DNA from: Lachnospiraceae bacterium
GTDB lineage: Bacteria; Bacillota; Clostridia; Lachnospirales; Lachnospiraceae
NCBI GenBank assembly: GCA_017620375.1
Contig: JAFZQN010000006.1
Location: forward strand, 1-32,169
Direction of reading: 5' to 3'
DNA length: 32,169 nt
The notes under the pieces are model-generated. The model was not told where the DNA came from and searched no databases. It worked only from the letters and a program-made list of their open reading frames with translations. The position numbers and the translations under genes were made by a program. This document shows, piece by piece, positions 22,865 to 31,486 of this stretch; positions within the stretch are counted from its first letter, which is position 1, and each line of letters begins with the position of its first letter.

Positions 22865-24628
22865 TTATCCGATATAATCTTCCTGGATAGCTACTGCTAC
22901 AGCACCGGTATAATCCTCAGCGCCGGCTTTTGTTTCAAAATAGATACAGAATGCTCCGTATTCGGCAACTGATTCAAATTCTTCATATGCAGCCTTGCGG
23001 TCGAGCATAATGTTCACCCTGTCAAGCAGAGTATACTGTGTATTCTCGTCCACATATATTATATAAGGCTCTTTATGTGATCTTTCAAGATCATATTCAT
23101 CATAGTCTGCAGGATATCCGTATTCAAGCTTTATATCTTCAGGAGTATCGGGGTTGATAAATATGTATTCCTGTGCCTTAAAAGCTTTCATGCCGTCCTT
23201 ATCGTCTTCTTCCGATCTTTCAAGGAAAGCCGATACGGTACTGCAGCCCTCTGTCTCAAATGCCTTAACATATGTAAGCTCTATAAACTCACCTATAGGA
23301 TATCCATCCTCATACATTTCTCCGTCATCGGGATATCTGAATATCACTACTCTGAGTTTATCTTCTTCATCAGTACACATGAAGATGCTCCAGTCGGTAT
23401 AAACGCTCGGTACAGCCTCTACGCTCCAGCCGTAATCAAGTCCTTCGGAGATACCGTTATTATAATATATCTCCTTCATACCATACATATTAAGATCTAT
23501 AAGGTCACAGTCTATGATCTCATCATTCTTATATGCTGTAAAATAAATGGTTGCTCCGTCACTGTTGATAACAGCCTCTGACAGGATCTCTGCCCCGTCA
23601 TTCCATTCAGCATCACGATCGATACTGTATGAGAGATATTCCTTTCTTGTATCAACAGATCCGCTCTCCAATATCCATGTGCCCTCAAGAGTCTTCATTT
23701 TCTCATTGAAGTAGCCTGAGAATGAAACATAATAATCATCCTGAAGCTGTTCATACATCTGTGTAAAGGCATCCTTTAACTGCTCATCACATACGTAAGG
23801 GTAGTAAGGAAGCATATCGTTATAATCAACATACAGCTTTGCTCCGCCAAACTCAGGATCTGTAGCTTTTAATATCGCAGCATCAAAATCATCGTAAGAA
23901 GCAACTTCTACATCGTTTACCTTATATAAATTGGTATCCTCGGTTTCCTCGGCATAAAGACTGTCAACAGCTACCGCATTATATTCCGGATCGATATAGT
24001 ATGTATCGATTGTTGTTATGCCCATGCCCATATAGTGGCTGATGATCTTGTTTTCCTTCTTAACATAAGCAAACCCGCCGTATTCGCCGAACTGACCGAC
24101 CTCTTTAGGTTCACCGTTATTGTAGAAGATAACTCTTGTACCGCTTGCATGATAGTCGGCTTCTGATATAAGAAGCTCAGGCAGATCATCATTATCGATA
24201 AATGCAAGACCGAAACGCATGGTCTCGAAAAGTGTATACTCATCATCCATCTGTGATCTTACATAATCATAATAAGTATCAAACACCTTCTGCATATCGG
24301 GAAGTTCGCTTACCTCGGGTCCTGCAGGCGCTCCCGGTGTAGGCTCGGGTGTTGCTTCGGGAGTAGCAGGTATGGTAGGTGTGGGTGAAGGATAATCCGT
24401 GGGAACAATAGTAGGTTCTTCCGTAGGGATCTGTGTAGGTTCCGGAGCCGTAATCTCCGGACCGGTTACATCGGGACCATCGGTTATCTCAGTCCCCTCT
24501 TCGGTGTCTCTTCTTCTCCTCGAAGATGATCCTTCCTCTTCGTCCTTGGAGCATGCACATAATGAGAATACCACCATGCATAATACGAGCATTACTCCGA
24601 CCTTTTTCATAAACTTAAATCTTTTCAT
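22865..24628 (-). CDS. large Thr-Pro-linker lipoprotein
   Basis: 587 residues. Signal peptide with lipobox LCAC (lipidated C26), an acidic/Arg stretch (SSSRRRRDTEEG), a Pro/Thr/Glu stalk to about residue 110, then about 475 residues of soluble domain rich in Tyr, Asp and Glu. I recognise no catalytic motif. The first part (FGLAFIDNDDLPELLIS) has the calcium-loop-like DNDDLPELL pattern common in Lachnospiraceae surface lipoproteins. AGAGGA precedes the ATG. The architecture parallels the 191-residue lipoprotein at 10946-11521. Confidence 0.8.
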   Translation of the reverse strand: MKRFKFMKKVGVMLVLCMVVFSLCACSKDEEEGSSSRRRRDTEEGTEITDGPDVTGPEITAPEPTQIPTEEPTIVPTDYPSPTPTIPATPEATPEPTPGAPAGPEVSELPDMQKVFDTYYDYVRSQMDDEYTLFETMRFGLAFIDNDDLPELLISEADYHASGTRVIFYNNGEPKEVGQFGEYGGFAYVKKENKIISHYMGMGITTIDTYYIDPEYNAVAVDSLYAEETEDTNLYKVNDVEVASYDDFDAAILKATDPEFGGAKLYVDYNDMLPYYPYVCDEQLKDAFTQMYEQLQDDYYVSFSGYFNEKMKTLEGTWILESGSVDTRKEYLSYSIDRDAEWNDGAEILSEAVINSDGATIYFTAYKNDEIIDCDLIDLNMYGMKEIYYNNGISEGLDYGWSVEAVPSVYTDWSIFMCTDEEDKLRVVIFRYPDDGEMYEDGYPIGEFIELTYVKAFETEGCSTVSAFLERSEEDDKDGMKAFKAQEYIFINPDTPEDIKLEYGYPADYDEYDLERSHKEPYIIYVDENTQYTLLDRVNIMLDRKAAYEEFESVAEYGAFCIYFETKAGAEDYTGAVAVAIQEDYIG

Positions 24629-24691
24629 TTTGATTCCTCTTCTAAATGATTATGATTTATAAGCTAGCCATGCATTTACCGCACGGTAAGA

Positions 24692-26110
24692 TTATACTGA
24701 CATAAATATCGCACCGGAACATGCCGGAAGCTTGATCTCATAGTAACAATTACCCTGAGATTCAATATAACACTCCTCTATATCCGGCTTTCCTATAAGT
24801 CCGCCCTGAGGTTCACTCTTTGTATTTTCATCGGCGTTTGCCCCCGCTGCAAGGATAAAACGTCTTAAGCAGTTACTGTCCGCATTAAACCTTACCACAG
24901 CTTCATTTTCATCATTATTGACTGCCACATATACATGCCTAAAGTTCGTTTCCCTGGCAAATACATACTGTCTGTTGGTAAGCACTATCTGTCTGTATCC
25001 ACCCGAAGAAAGAGCTTCGGTCACTCCCGGGTAGGAACGTATAGCGGATAACACTCCGAAAAACGAAGAGATCATGTTTTCACTGTAATCCTCGGCCTTC
25101 ATGCAGGGTCTTAAGGAAGCATCGGAAAACTTTTCTTTCTTACCGTCTATGGCAAATTCTGATCCATAGTATATCGAAGGTATACCGGGCAGTGTATACA
25201 GAAGGATATGTACCGGTACAAAGTGTGCCTTATTTACAAGCTTGGTATATATACGCTCCACATCATGGTTATCCACGAAATTATAGAGCATACATCCTTC
25301 ATTACGGTTAACACCCATATCCTGCAGACGTTTTACCGTATGTGCTATCTCAAAATAATTATGATCGTTATGCCCGGAATAAAGAGCCTTATGCAGGTGG
25401 TAGTTAGTCACACTGTGAAGAGTCCCTTCGTTTACCCACCTTACATATTCACCGTGTATGACCTCACCCATCAGCCAGAAATCAAGCTTTATGGTATTCG
25501 CCAAGCCCCTTAACTGCTTCATAAAGTCAAAGTTAAGTACATCGGCCGCATCAAGGCGTATACCGTCCACATCAAACTCTGATACCCAGAATTTAACTAC
25601 ATCAAAGAGGTAGTCTCTCACAGTCTGGTTCCACAGGTTAAGCTTGACTAAGATATTGTATCCGCCCCAGTTATCATATGAGAAACCGTCGTTAAACTCG
25701 TTGTTTCCCCAGAAGTTTACATTACAGAACCAGTCCTTATACTGTGAGTTCTCACGGTTTTGCTGCAGATCCTTGAAAGCAAAGAAATCGCGTCCCACAT
25801 GATTAAATACGCCGTCAAATATGACCTTTATACCCTCACCATGACACTTTGCGACAAAAGCCTTAAGATCCTCATTGGTCCCCAGTCTTCCGTCCAGCTT
25901 CTTATAATCCGTGGTATCATAGCCATGGCTCTTTGATTCAAACAACGGTCCGATATATATGGCACCGCATCCTATTTCTTTTATATGCGGTATCCATTTT
26001 TCTATATCCTTTATCCTGCTTACCGGTTCCCCATAAGGATTATCAAACGGAGCCCCGGTCATGCCTAACGGATATATATGATAAAATACAGTTTCGTTGT
26101 ACCATGACAT
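24692..26110 (-). CDS. GH13 alpha-amylase-family glycosidase, cytoplasmic
   Basis: 472 residues. All four conserved GH13 regions are present: DGVFNH, GIRLDAAD (nucleophile D187), LMGEVIH (acid/base E216) and FVDNHD (D283). No signal peptide and no obvious starch-binding module, so it acts on imported malto-oligosaccharides or cyclodextrins; neopullulanase or maltogenic types are likely. ATG 26110 is chosen because GGAGAA lies upstream; an in-frame ATG at 26140 would begin inside the inverted repeat. The inverted-repeat element lies only 25 bp upstream and may have displaced the native promoter. Confidence 0.9.
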   Translation of the reverse strand: MSWYNETVFYHIYPLGMTGAPFDNPYGEPVSRIKDIEKWIPHIKEIGCGAIYIGPLFESKSHGYDTTDYKKLDGRLGTNEDLKAFVAKCHGEGIKVIFDGVFNHVGRDFFAFKDLQQNRENSQYKDWFCNVNFWGNNEFNDGFSYDNWGGYNILVKLNLWNQTVRDYLFDVVKFWVSEFDVDGIRLDAADVLNFDFMKQLRGLANTIKLDFWLMGEVIHGEYVRWVNEGTLHSVTNYHLHKALYSGHNDHNYFEIAHTVKRLQDMGVNRNEGCMLYNFVDNHDVERIYTKLVNKAHFVPVHILLYTLPGIPSIYYGSEFAIDGKKEKFSDASLRPCMKAEDYSENMISSFFGVLSAIRSYPGVTEALSSGGYRQIVLTNRQYVFARETNFRHVYVAVNNDENEAVVRFNADSNCLRRFILAAGANADENTKSEPQGGLIGKPDIEECYIESQGNCYYEIKLPACSGAIFMSV

Positions 26111-26135
26111 ATGTATTCTCCATACAAACTCTCGT

Positions 26136-26163
26136 GTCATCCTGAGCGAAGCGAAGGATCTTT
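26136..26163 (+). repeat. left inverted repeat of the GIY-YIG element
   Basis: Starts GTCATCCTGAGCG and ends CGAAGGATCTTT. It can fold as ATCCT-GA-GC, loop GAA, GC-GA-AGGAT, a stem with tandem G-A mismatches, followed by CTTTAT. Confidence 0.85.
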
Positions 26164-26446
26164 ATACATCGATATTCAATTCCTCCCACTTAGGATTTAT
26201 ACTTTCAATAAGCAAGATCTTCTTATCTTTTTTCCAACCTTTAAGCTGTTTTTCCCTTGAAATGGCAGCTTTTACATCATTCATTTCTTCAAGATATACC
26301 AACTTATAAACATTATATTTTTTTGTAAAGCCGTCTATCAGCTTATTTTTGTGTTCATATATTCGTCTTGCAATATTATTAGTAACACCAATATATAATA
26401 CTTTATTATTCCAATTTGTAATTATATATACATAATAATGATTCAT
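26162..26446 (-). CDS. GIY-YIG domain nuclease
   Basis: 94 residues, a single GIY-YIG domain: YVYIITN (residues 5-11), VLYIGVTNN with R27-R28 and a YEHK segment, then E45 within YLEE and the basic helix SREKQLKGWKK. The motif order matches UPF0213/YhbQ-type small nucleases. No DNA-binding module is attached. Its stop codon overlaps the left repeat by 2 bp. The ribosome site is weak (AGAAGGT right against ATG). Confidence 0.9.
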   Translation of the reverse strand: MNHYYVYIITNWNNKVLYIGVTNNIARRIYEHKNKLIDGFTKKYNVYKLVYLEEMNDVKAAISREKQLKGWKKDKKILLIESINPKWEELNIDV

Positions 26447-26458
26447 ACCTTCTTTAGA

Positions 26459-26487
26459 AAAGATCCTTCGCTAACGCTCAGGATGAC
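26459..26487 (-). repeat. right inverted repeat of the GIY-YIG element
   Basis: Complement of the left arm apart from one extra base and one substitution in the centre. On minus it forms ATCCT-GA-GC, loop GTTA, GC-GA-AGGAT followed by TCTTTTC, so it may also end the kinase transcript. Confidence 0.85.
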
Positions 26488-26496
26488 ATATCTATA

Positions 26497-27246
26497 TTAC
26501 TCGTAGTCTACCACGTTAACCCACTTCATCAGGAGCTCCATCTCTTCTTCATGTCCCTTTACGGACTGAGAGGCTGCTACGATGGGGATCCATTTCTGGA
26601 CATACTGCATAGCGGTATCACTCTTCTTGCAGAAAAGCTTTAAGTACTTCTCACCTGTCTCCATATCGTTGTTAAGCCAGAAAAGCAGGTAAGTACGTGC
26701 TGCATCGGCCGATGCATTTCCCTGGGTGGCATGAGCCCAGTCAAGGATATACATGGTGCCGTCATCCTTTACTATGATATTTGAAGGATTGAAGTCACCG
26801 TGACATACCTTTACGTGCTTGGGCATACCTTCAAGTCTGGTATGAAGCTCGTATCTGGTGGTAGCATCAAGCTTTGTCTCGCTGATCTTTCTGTTCATCT
26901 TATCCTTAAGCTTATTTAATAAAGGACAGCGCTTTGACTGTACCTCAAGCTGTAAGTCAACAAACTTTTCAAGGTATTCATCCTTCTTATCGGGATTCTC
27001 CGCCATAAGCTTATCAAGCGGAGTTCCCTCTATATAATCACTTACTATAGCCCATTTACCGTCTATAACCGTTACTTCACGGAGCTTAGGGATATTGAGC
27101 CCTGTTTCCTCTATCCTGGCAGTGATAAGTGCTTCGTTTAATACATCTGCCTTGGAATAACTCTCATCAAACACCTTTATACAGGCATCTCCATCACGGT
27201 AGATTACTTTATTCTTACGTGTAGATACGATATTATCTAATTTCAT
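26497..27246 (-). CDS. phosphotransferase (APH/choline kinase-like)
   Basis: 249 residues. Conserved kinase elements: K24 in ACIKVF, the catalytic loop HGDFNPSN with D151, and DWAHAT with metal-binding D169. Related to aminoglycoside phosphotransferase and choline/thiamine/fructosamine kinases; the sequence does not fix the substrate. No resistance role should be assumed. The start at ATG 27246 has GGAGG just upstream, lying 23 nt after the adhE stop, so it is cotranscribed with adhE. Confidence 0.85.
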   Translation of the reverse strand: MKLDNIVSTRKNKVIYRDGDACIKVFDESYSKADVLNEALITARIEETGLNIPKLREVTVIDGKWAIVSDYIEGTPLDKLMAENPDKKDEYLEKFVDLQLEVQSKRCPLLNKLKDKMNRKISETKLDATTRYELHTRLEGMPKHVKVCHGDFNPSNIIVKDDGTMYILDWAHATQGNASADAARTYLLFWLNNDMETGEKYLKLFCKKSDTAMQYVQKWIPIVAASQSVKGHEEEMELLMKWVNVVDYE

Positions 27247-27269
27247 ACTGCCTCCTCCTTGATCACCTA

Positions 27270-29879
27270 TCAAACATCATCATGTTTTCCGTAATATGCA
27301 TTAAGGAACATCTGCTTGATCTCAGCTATCATAGGATATCTGGGATTAGCACCTGTACACTGATCGTCAAATGCCTGTTCTGACATCTCATCAAGAGTCT
27401 TAAGGAACTCTGCCTCATCGGGTACATAGTCCCTGATAGTCTTCTTGATCTCGATCTTTTCCTTAAGGTCGTTAACTGCTTTGATAAGAGCCTCTACCTT
27501 TTCCTCGTCGCTATTTCCGCCGAGTCCGAGATATTCTGAGATCTCTGCATAACGTCTTAATGTCTTAGGATGATCGTACTGAGGGAAGGTACCCATCTTT
27601 GCGGGAGCTTCCTTTGAATTAAATCTTATAACCTCTTCAAGCATAAGTGCGTTAGCCACACCGTGTGCTATATGGTGATAAGCACCGAGCTTATGAGCCA
27701 TTGAGTGACATACACCGAGGAATGCGTTAGCGAAAGCTATACCTGCAAGTGTAGCTGCATTTGCCATCTTCTCTCTGGCCTTAACATTTGTACCGTCCTC
27801 GTAAGCTATAGGAAGGTATTCAAATATAACCTTTAATGCCTGAAGTGCCAATCCGTCGGTATAATCAGTAGCCAGCATCGAAGCATATGCTTCAAGTGCA
27901 TGAGATACAGCATCGATACCTGATGCCGATGTAAGGCTCTTGGGTGCTGTCATTTGGAAATCAGCATCAACTATAGCCATCTTAGGTAAAAGCTCGTAAT
28001 CAGCCAAAGGATACTTGATACCGTTTGATTCATCTGTTATAACAGCAAAAGGAGTAACCTCAGAACCTGTACCTGCAGATGTAGGTATAGCTACGAAATA
28101 TGCCTTATCTCCCATATGCGGGAACTTATATATTCTCTTTCTGATATCTACGAATCGCATAGCCATGTCAGCGAAATCTGCTTCGGGATGCTCGTAGAGC
28201 AGCCACATGATCTTAGCCGCATCCATAGCCGAACCGCCGCCTATGGCGATGATGGTATCGGGTTCAAAGCTCTTCATAAGCTCTGCTCCGGCCTTGGCGC
28301 TTCTTAAAGTAGGATTGGGCTCTACATCACTGAATGTAGTATGTACTATGCCCAGACTGTCGAGTTTATCGGTTACAGGCTTGCACATACCCGACTTAAA
28401 CAGGAAGCTGTCAGTAACGATAAATGCTCTTTTCTTATTAAGGTCTGTCTTTAACTCGCTAAGAGCCAGAGCTGTACAGCCCTTCTTTATATATACCTTC
28501 TCAGGAACTCTGAACCAAAGCATGTTCTCCCTCCTTATAGCCACTGTCTTGATATTCAAGAGATGTTTTACGCCTACATTCTCACTTACTGAGTTACCGC
28601 CCCATGTACCGCACCCGAGTGTAAGTGATGGTAATAATTTGAAGTTGTAAAGATCTCCGATACCGCCGTGTGACGAAGGAGTGTTAACTACTATACGACA
28701 GGTTTTCATGCGCTCTTTGAACTCATTAAAGACATCCTGTCTCTTTTCTGTATCAATATAGATTGATGAGGTATGTCCGTATCCGCCGTCAGCTATAAGT
28801 CTTTCAGCCTTAGCGAATGCATCCTCGATATCTTCAGCCTTGTACATAGCAAGTACAGGACTTAATTTTTCATGTGCAAACTCTTCAGAAAGTTCTACTA
28901 ACTCAACTTCACCTATAAGCACCTTAGCCGATTCAGGTACACTTACACCTGCAAGTTCAGCGATCTTAAATGCTGTCTGACCTACTATCTTTGCATTAAG
29001 TGAACCGTTAATGATTATGGTCTTACGTACCTTTTCCGTCTCTTCGGGGTTAAGGAAATATGCTCCGCGATAAGCGAATTCCTTTTTAACCTCATCATAT
29101 ATGTCTTTAAGAACTATAACTGACTGCTCTGAAGCACAGATCATACCGTTATCAAATGTCTTGGAATGCATGATCGAGTTAACAGCAAGTACTATATCCG
29201 CACTTGTATCGATGATGGCAGGTGTATTACCTGCACCAACGCCGAGTGCGGGCTTACCTGAAGAATAAGCAGCCTTAACCATACCGGGACCACCGGTAGC
29301 AAGGATGATATCTGCCGACTTCATGATAAGATTAGTCATATCAAGTGAAGGAACATCTATCCAGCCGATGATACCTTCGGGAGCTCCGGCCTTAACAGCT
29401 GCTTCTAACACGATCTTGGCAGCTTCTATGGTGGATTTCTTTGCTCTAGGGTGAGGGCTTATGATAATACCGTTCCTGGTCTTTAAACATATAAGAGTCT
29501 TAAATATGGATGTGGATGTAGGGTTTGTGGTAGGTATAACAGCGGCTACCAGGCCGATGGATTCCGCTATCTTCTGTATACCGGCTGCCTTATCCTCTTC
29601 AATAACACCGCATGTCTTAGCATCCTTATAAGCATTGTATATGTACTCGGAAGCAAAACTGTTCTTTATTACCTTATCTTCAACACAGCCCATGCCCGTC
29701 TCTTCCACTGCCATTTTAGCAAGAGGAAGTCTTGCCGCACATGCTGCCGAAGCTGCCGCTCTGAAGATCTCATCAACCTTCTCCTGGGGATACTCCGCAA
29801 ACTTTTCCTGAGCCTTGCGTACTCTAGCGATCAGCTCTTCGAGCTTCTCTACACTGTCAACCAAAAACTGTTGCTCCAT
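27270..29879 (-). CDS. adhE: bifunctional acetaldehyde-CoA/alcohol dehydrogenase
   Basis: 869 residues, the standard AdhE length. The N-terminal CoA-acylating aldehyde dehydrogenase (about 1-440) has catalytic C248 in NGMICASEQS. The C-terminal iron-dependent alcohol dehydrogenase (about 455-869) has GGGSAMDAAK, TSAGTGSE and the metal-binding histidines in GVCHSMAHKLGAYHHIAHG. It reduces acetyl-CoA to ethanol, regenerating NAD+ during fermentation; AdhE usually forms spirosomes. AGAGGA precedes ATG 29879. Transcribed from the promoter at 29946-29974 with the small kinase downstream. Confidence 0.97.
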   Translation of the reverse strand: MEQQFLVDSVEKLEELIARVRKAQEKFAEYPQEKVDEIFRAAASAACAARLPLAKMAVEETGMGCVEDKVIKNSFASEYIYNAYKDAKTCGVIEEDKAAGIQKIAESIGLVAAVIPTTNPTSTSIFKTLICLKTRNGIIISPHPRAKKSTIEAAKIVLEAAVKAGAPEGIIGWIDVPSLDMTNLIMKSADIILATGGPGMVKAAYSSGKPALGVGAGNTPAIIDTSADIVLAVNSIMHSKTFDNGMICASEQSVIVLKDIYDEVKKEFAYRGAYFLNPEETEKVRKTIIINGSLNAKIVGQTAFKIAELAGVSVPESAKVLIGEVELVELSEEFAHEKLSPVLAMYKAEDIEDAFAKAERLIADGGYGHTSSIYIDTEKRQDVFNEFKERMKTCRIVVNTPSSHGGIGDLYNFKLLPSLTLGCGTWGGNSVSENVGVKHLLNIKTVAIRRENMLWFRVPEKVYIKKGCTALALSELKTDLNKKRAFIVTDSFLFKSGMCKPVTDKLDSLGIVHTTFSDVEPNPTLRSAKAGAELMKSFEPDTIIAIGGGSAMDAAKIMWLLYEHPEADFADMAMRFVDIRKRIYKFPHMGDKAYFVAIPTSAGTGSEVTPFAVITDESNGIKYPLADYELLPKMAIVDADFQMTAPKSLTSASGIDAVSHALEAYASMLATDYTDGLALQALKVIFEYLPIAYEDGTNVKAREKMANAATLAGIAFANAFLGVCHSMAHKLGAYHHIAHGVANALMLEEVIRFNSKEAPAKMGTFPQYDHPKTLRRYAEISEYLGLGGNSDEEKVEALIKAVNDLKEKIEIKKTIRDYVPDEAEFLKTLDEMSEQAFDDQCTGANPRYPMIAEIKQMFLNAYYGKHDDV

Positions 29880-29945
29880 TTTTATCCTCTACTTTCTTCG
29901 CTTTTAAAAAGCAGAAAAACAATTATATATGCCTTACAACCCTTA

Positions 29946-29974
29946 ATTTTACTACTTTTTGGAGTGAGTGTCAA
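29946..29974 (-). promoter_or_regulatory. sigma-A promoter of adhE
   Basis: On minus, TTGACA (29969-29974), 17 nt, TAAAAT (29946-29951). Leader about 60 nt. A short inverted repeat TTGCT-AA-AGCAA, roughly 5 bp upstream of the -35 box on minus, might be a regulator site but does not match the Rex consensus well. Confidence 0.8.
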
Positions 29975-29997
29975 TCCGCTTGTTGCTTTAGCAAACT

Positions 29998-30030
29998 AAA
30001 GGGGTCAGACCCCTTTAACAGTCTGACCCC
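29998..30030 (-). terminator. GGGGTCAGACCCC hairpins after the GH26-like gene
   Basis: Two alternative stems share bases: AAAGGGGTC/GACCCCTTT (29998-30016, one-base centre) and GGGGTCAGAC/GTCTGACCCC (30001-30010 with 30021-30030). It lies between the stop of the GH26-like gene and the adhE promoter. On minus the first stem is followed only by AGTTTGCT, a poor U-tract, so terminator function is moderate. Confidence 0.5.
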
Positions 30031-30049
30031 ATATCGTTTTCTGCGACTA

Positions 30050-31486
30050 TCAGCATATTTTTTCATATCTTATCCTGATATCCGGTAATTCTTTTAATTC
30101 ATAGTAATAATCTGTATCCCAGCCCTTACCCTGCTTAGGATCGTTTTCTCCCGTGGCGGGCGGTGCAAAGATATTAAGTTTAAGCTTCTTAGGTCCTTTA
30201 AGCCTCTTATTAAAGAATGCAGGCATGAAGTCTACAAACTTTACACCGGGTGCCTTGTAAAACCACATCCCGTTAAGCTCCATCATAAGGTTGGCTTCTT
30301 CGAGACTGCTGTTAAAGTTGGCTTCGGCAAATACAGGGTCCGCATCAAAGTCAAGCTCGACCGATACTCCTTCCGCATCCTCTGAGCCACCCCACCGTAG
30401 AGTTAAAGGAAGTTTTGCACTCTTTCCGTCCTTTATACCGGGTTTAAAGAAATCATCATTGATAATATCCTTATATGCAGCCATTATCGGCTGTTCAACG
30501 CCTACATTTGCATTATTCGGATCGGTGATCTCAAGTCCGAGTCTTCCGTCATCCCTGAACTGATAGAAGCAAAAAGCTGAAAACCACTTTTCTTTATCAT
30601 TCTTGACCACATTTGCAAAATGTCTCATGATGTTTGCCTGGGCATACGGTCCGGTTACATCACCGTCCGCATTAAGCTCTGACATTACCATGGGTTTACG
30701 TTCTCCGGTCAGCTTAACCAGTCTGTCAAATGTCTTCTTGGCACAGGCATATACGGCATCGCTTGAATTCCTCATATGCTGTTTGTTTGTCTTTTCAGCT
30801 ACCTCATAAGGCCAGCCCCAGTTAAGAGCTATATACTTATCGATTGACCAGATATCCGTAGTTTTAAAAGCTTCGAGGAATTCTTCTTCCATCTCGATCT
30901 TTTCAGATTTTTTATCAGCGGCGGCACCGGCACACAGTATCATTGTTACATTCGGAGCATATTTTTTTACTATCTTAGCAAAACGTACATAAAAATCAGC
31001 TATTTCCTGATAACTTGCCCTTTTATTAAACGAGAACCAGTTACCTGTACACTCATGGTTAAGTCTTAACATCATCCTGCCAAAAGGCCTTAAGTCTTTT
31101 GCAATACCGATAATGTGCTCATCAGTAACCTTAGGGTCACAGGTAAGAGTCAGTATTACATCCTGACCGTGACGGCGTATATCCTTCATGCATGTAAACG
31201 GCTCACCCTCGGTATTACCGTTTATACCTCCCAGATACGGGAAATAATTATCGTAAGGATAATCCCAGGCAAACCCGACTTCCATGTCCTTGTATGCATC
31301 CTGCGCTCTTTTGGGCCATGCCTCGTCATTAGGATAATAACAATACATGATATTAACAGCTCTGTGAGGTCTGCCCAGTTTTCTTAAGATATAATCCTGA
31401 TCTACATACAGACCTCTCTCGCTTCCGTCCGAAAGATCCACCGCACACTTAGCGGGCATTAAACTGATTTTCTTTATTTTTGTCAT
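30050..31486 (-). CDS. GH26-like (clan GH-A) glycoside hydrolase
   Basis: 478 residues. A (beta/alpha)8 region with likely acid/base E145 ([15 protein letters not shown]) and nucleophile E270 ([11 protein letters not shown]), positioned as in mannanase-type clan A enzymes, then a C-terminal beta-rich domain (about 360-478). No signal peptide, so cytoplasmic or non-classically located. The start overlaps the stop of the acyl-CoA synthetase gene by ATGA, suggesting coupling, an odd partnership. Substrate (mannan, xylan or other) is not determined. Confidence 0.6.
   Translation of the reverse strand: MTKIKKISLMPAKCAVDLSDGSERGLYVDQDYILRKLGRPHRAVNIMYCYYPNDEAWPKRAQDAYKDMEVGFAWDYPYDNYFPYLGGINGNTEGEPFTCMKDIRRHGQDVILTLTCDPKVTDEHIIGIAKDLRPFGRMMLRLNHECTGNWFSFNKRASYQEIADFYVRFAKIVKKYAPNVTMILCAGAAADKKSEKIEMEEEFLEAFKTTDIWSIDKYIALNWGWPYEVAEKTNKQHMRNSSDAVYACAKKTFDRLVKLTGERKPMVMSELNADGDVTGPYAQANIMRHFANVVKNDKEKWFSAFCFYQFRDDGRLGLEITDPNNANVGVEQPIMAAYKDIINDDFFKPGIKDGKSAKLPLTLRWGGSEDAEGVSVELDFDADPVFAEANFNSSLEEANLMMELNGMWFYKAPGVKFVDFMPAFFNKRLKGPKKLKLNIFAPPATGENDPKQGKGWDTDYYYELKELPDIRIRYEKIC

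Larger units (their letters stand above)
26136..26487. mobile_element. candidate GIY-YIG element bounded by inverted repeats
   Basis: About 352 bp bounded by terminal inverted repeats of 28 and 29 bp and filled almost entirely by one GIY-YIG nuclease gene on minus. It separates the GH13 and kinase genes. No target duplication could be confirmed by eye. Solitary GIY-YIG genes of 80-95 codons next to TCATCCTGAGCGAAGCGAAGG-type repeats are, as I remember, found in many unrelated bacteria, but I know of no demonstrated mobility. Confidence 0.55.

Noticed and set aside
24678..24691. TTACCG-TG-CGGTAA-type dyad downstream of the GH13 gene
   Set aside because: Only 6 bp per arm with no U-tract; too weak to call a terminator.
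29975..29995. Possible Rex operator upstream of adhE
   Set aside because: The short TTGCT/AGCAA dyad lacks the spacing and TTGTTAA half-sites of known Rex operators.
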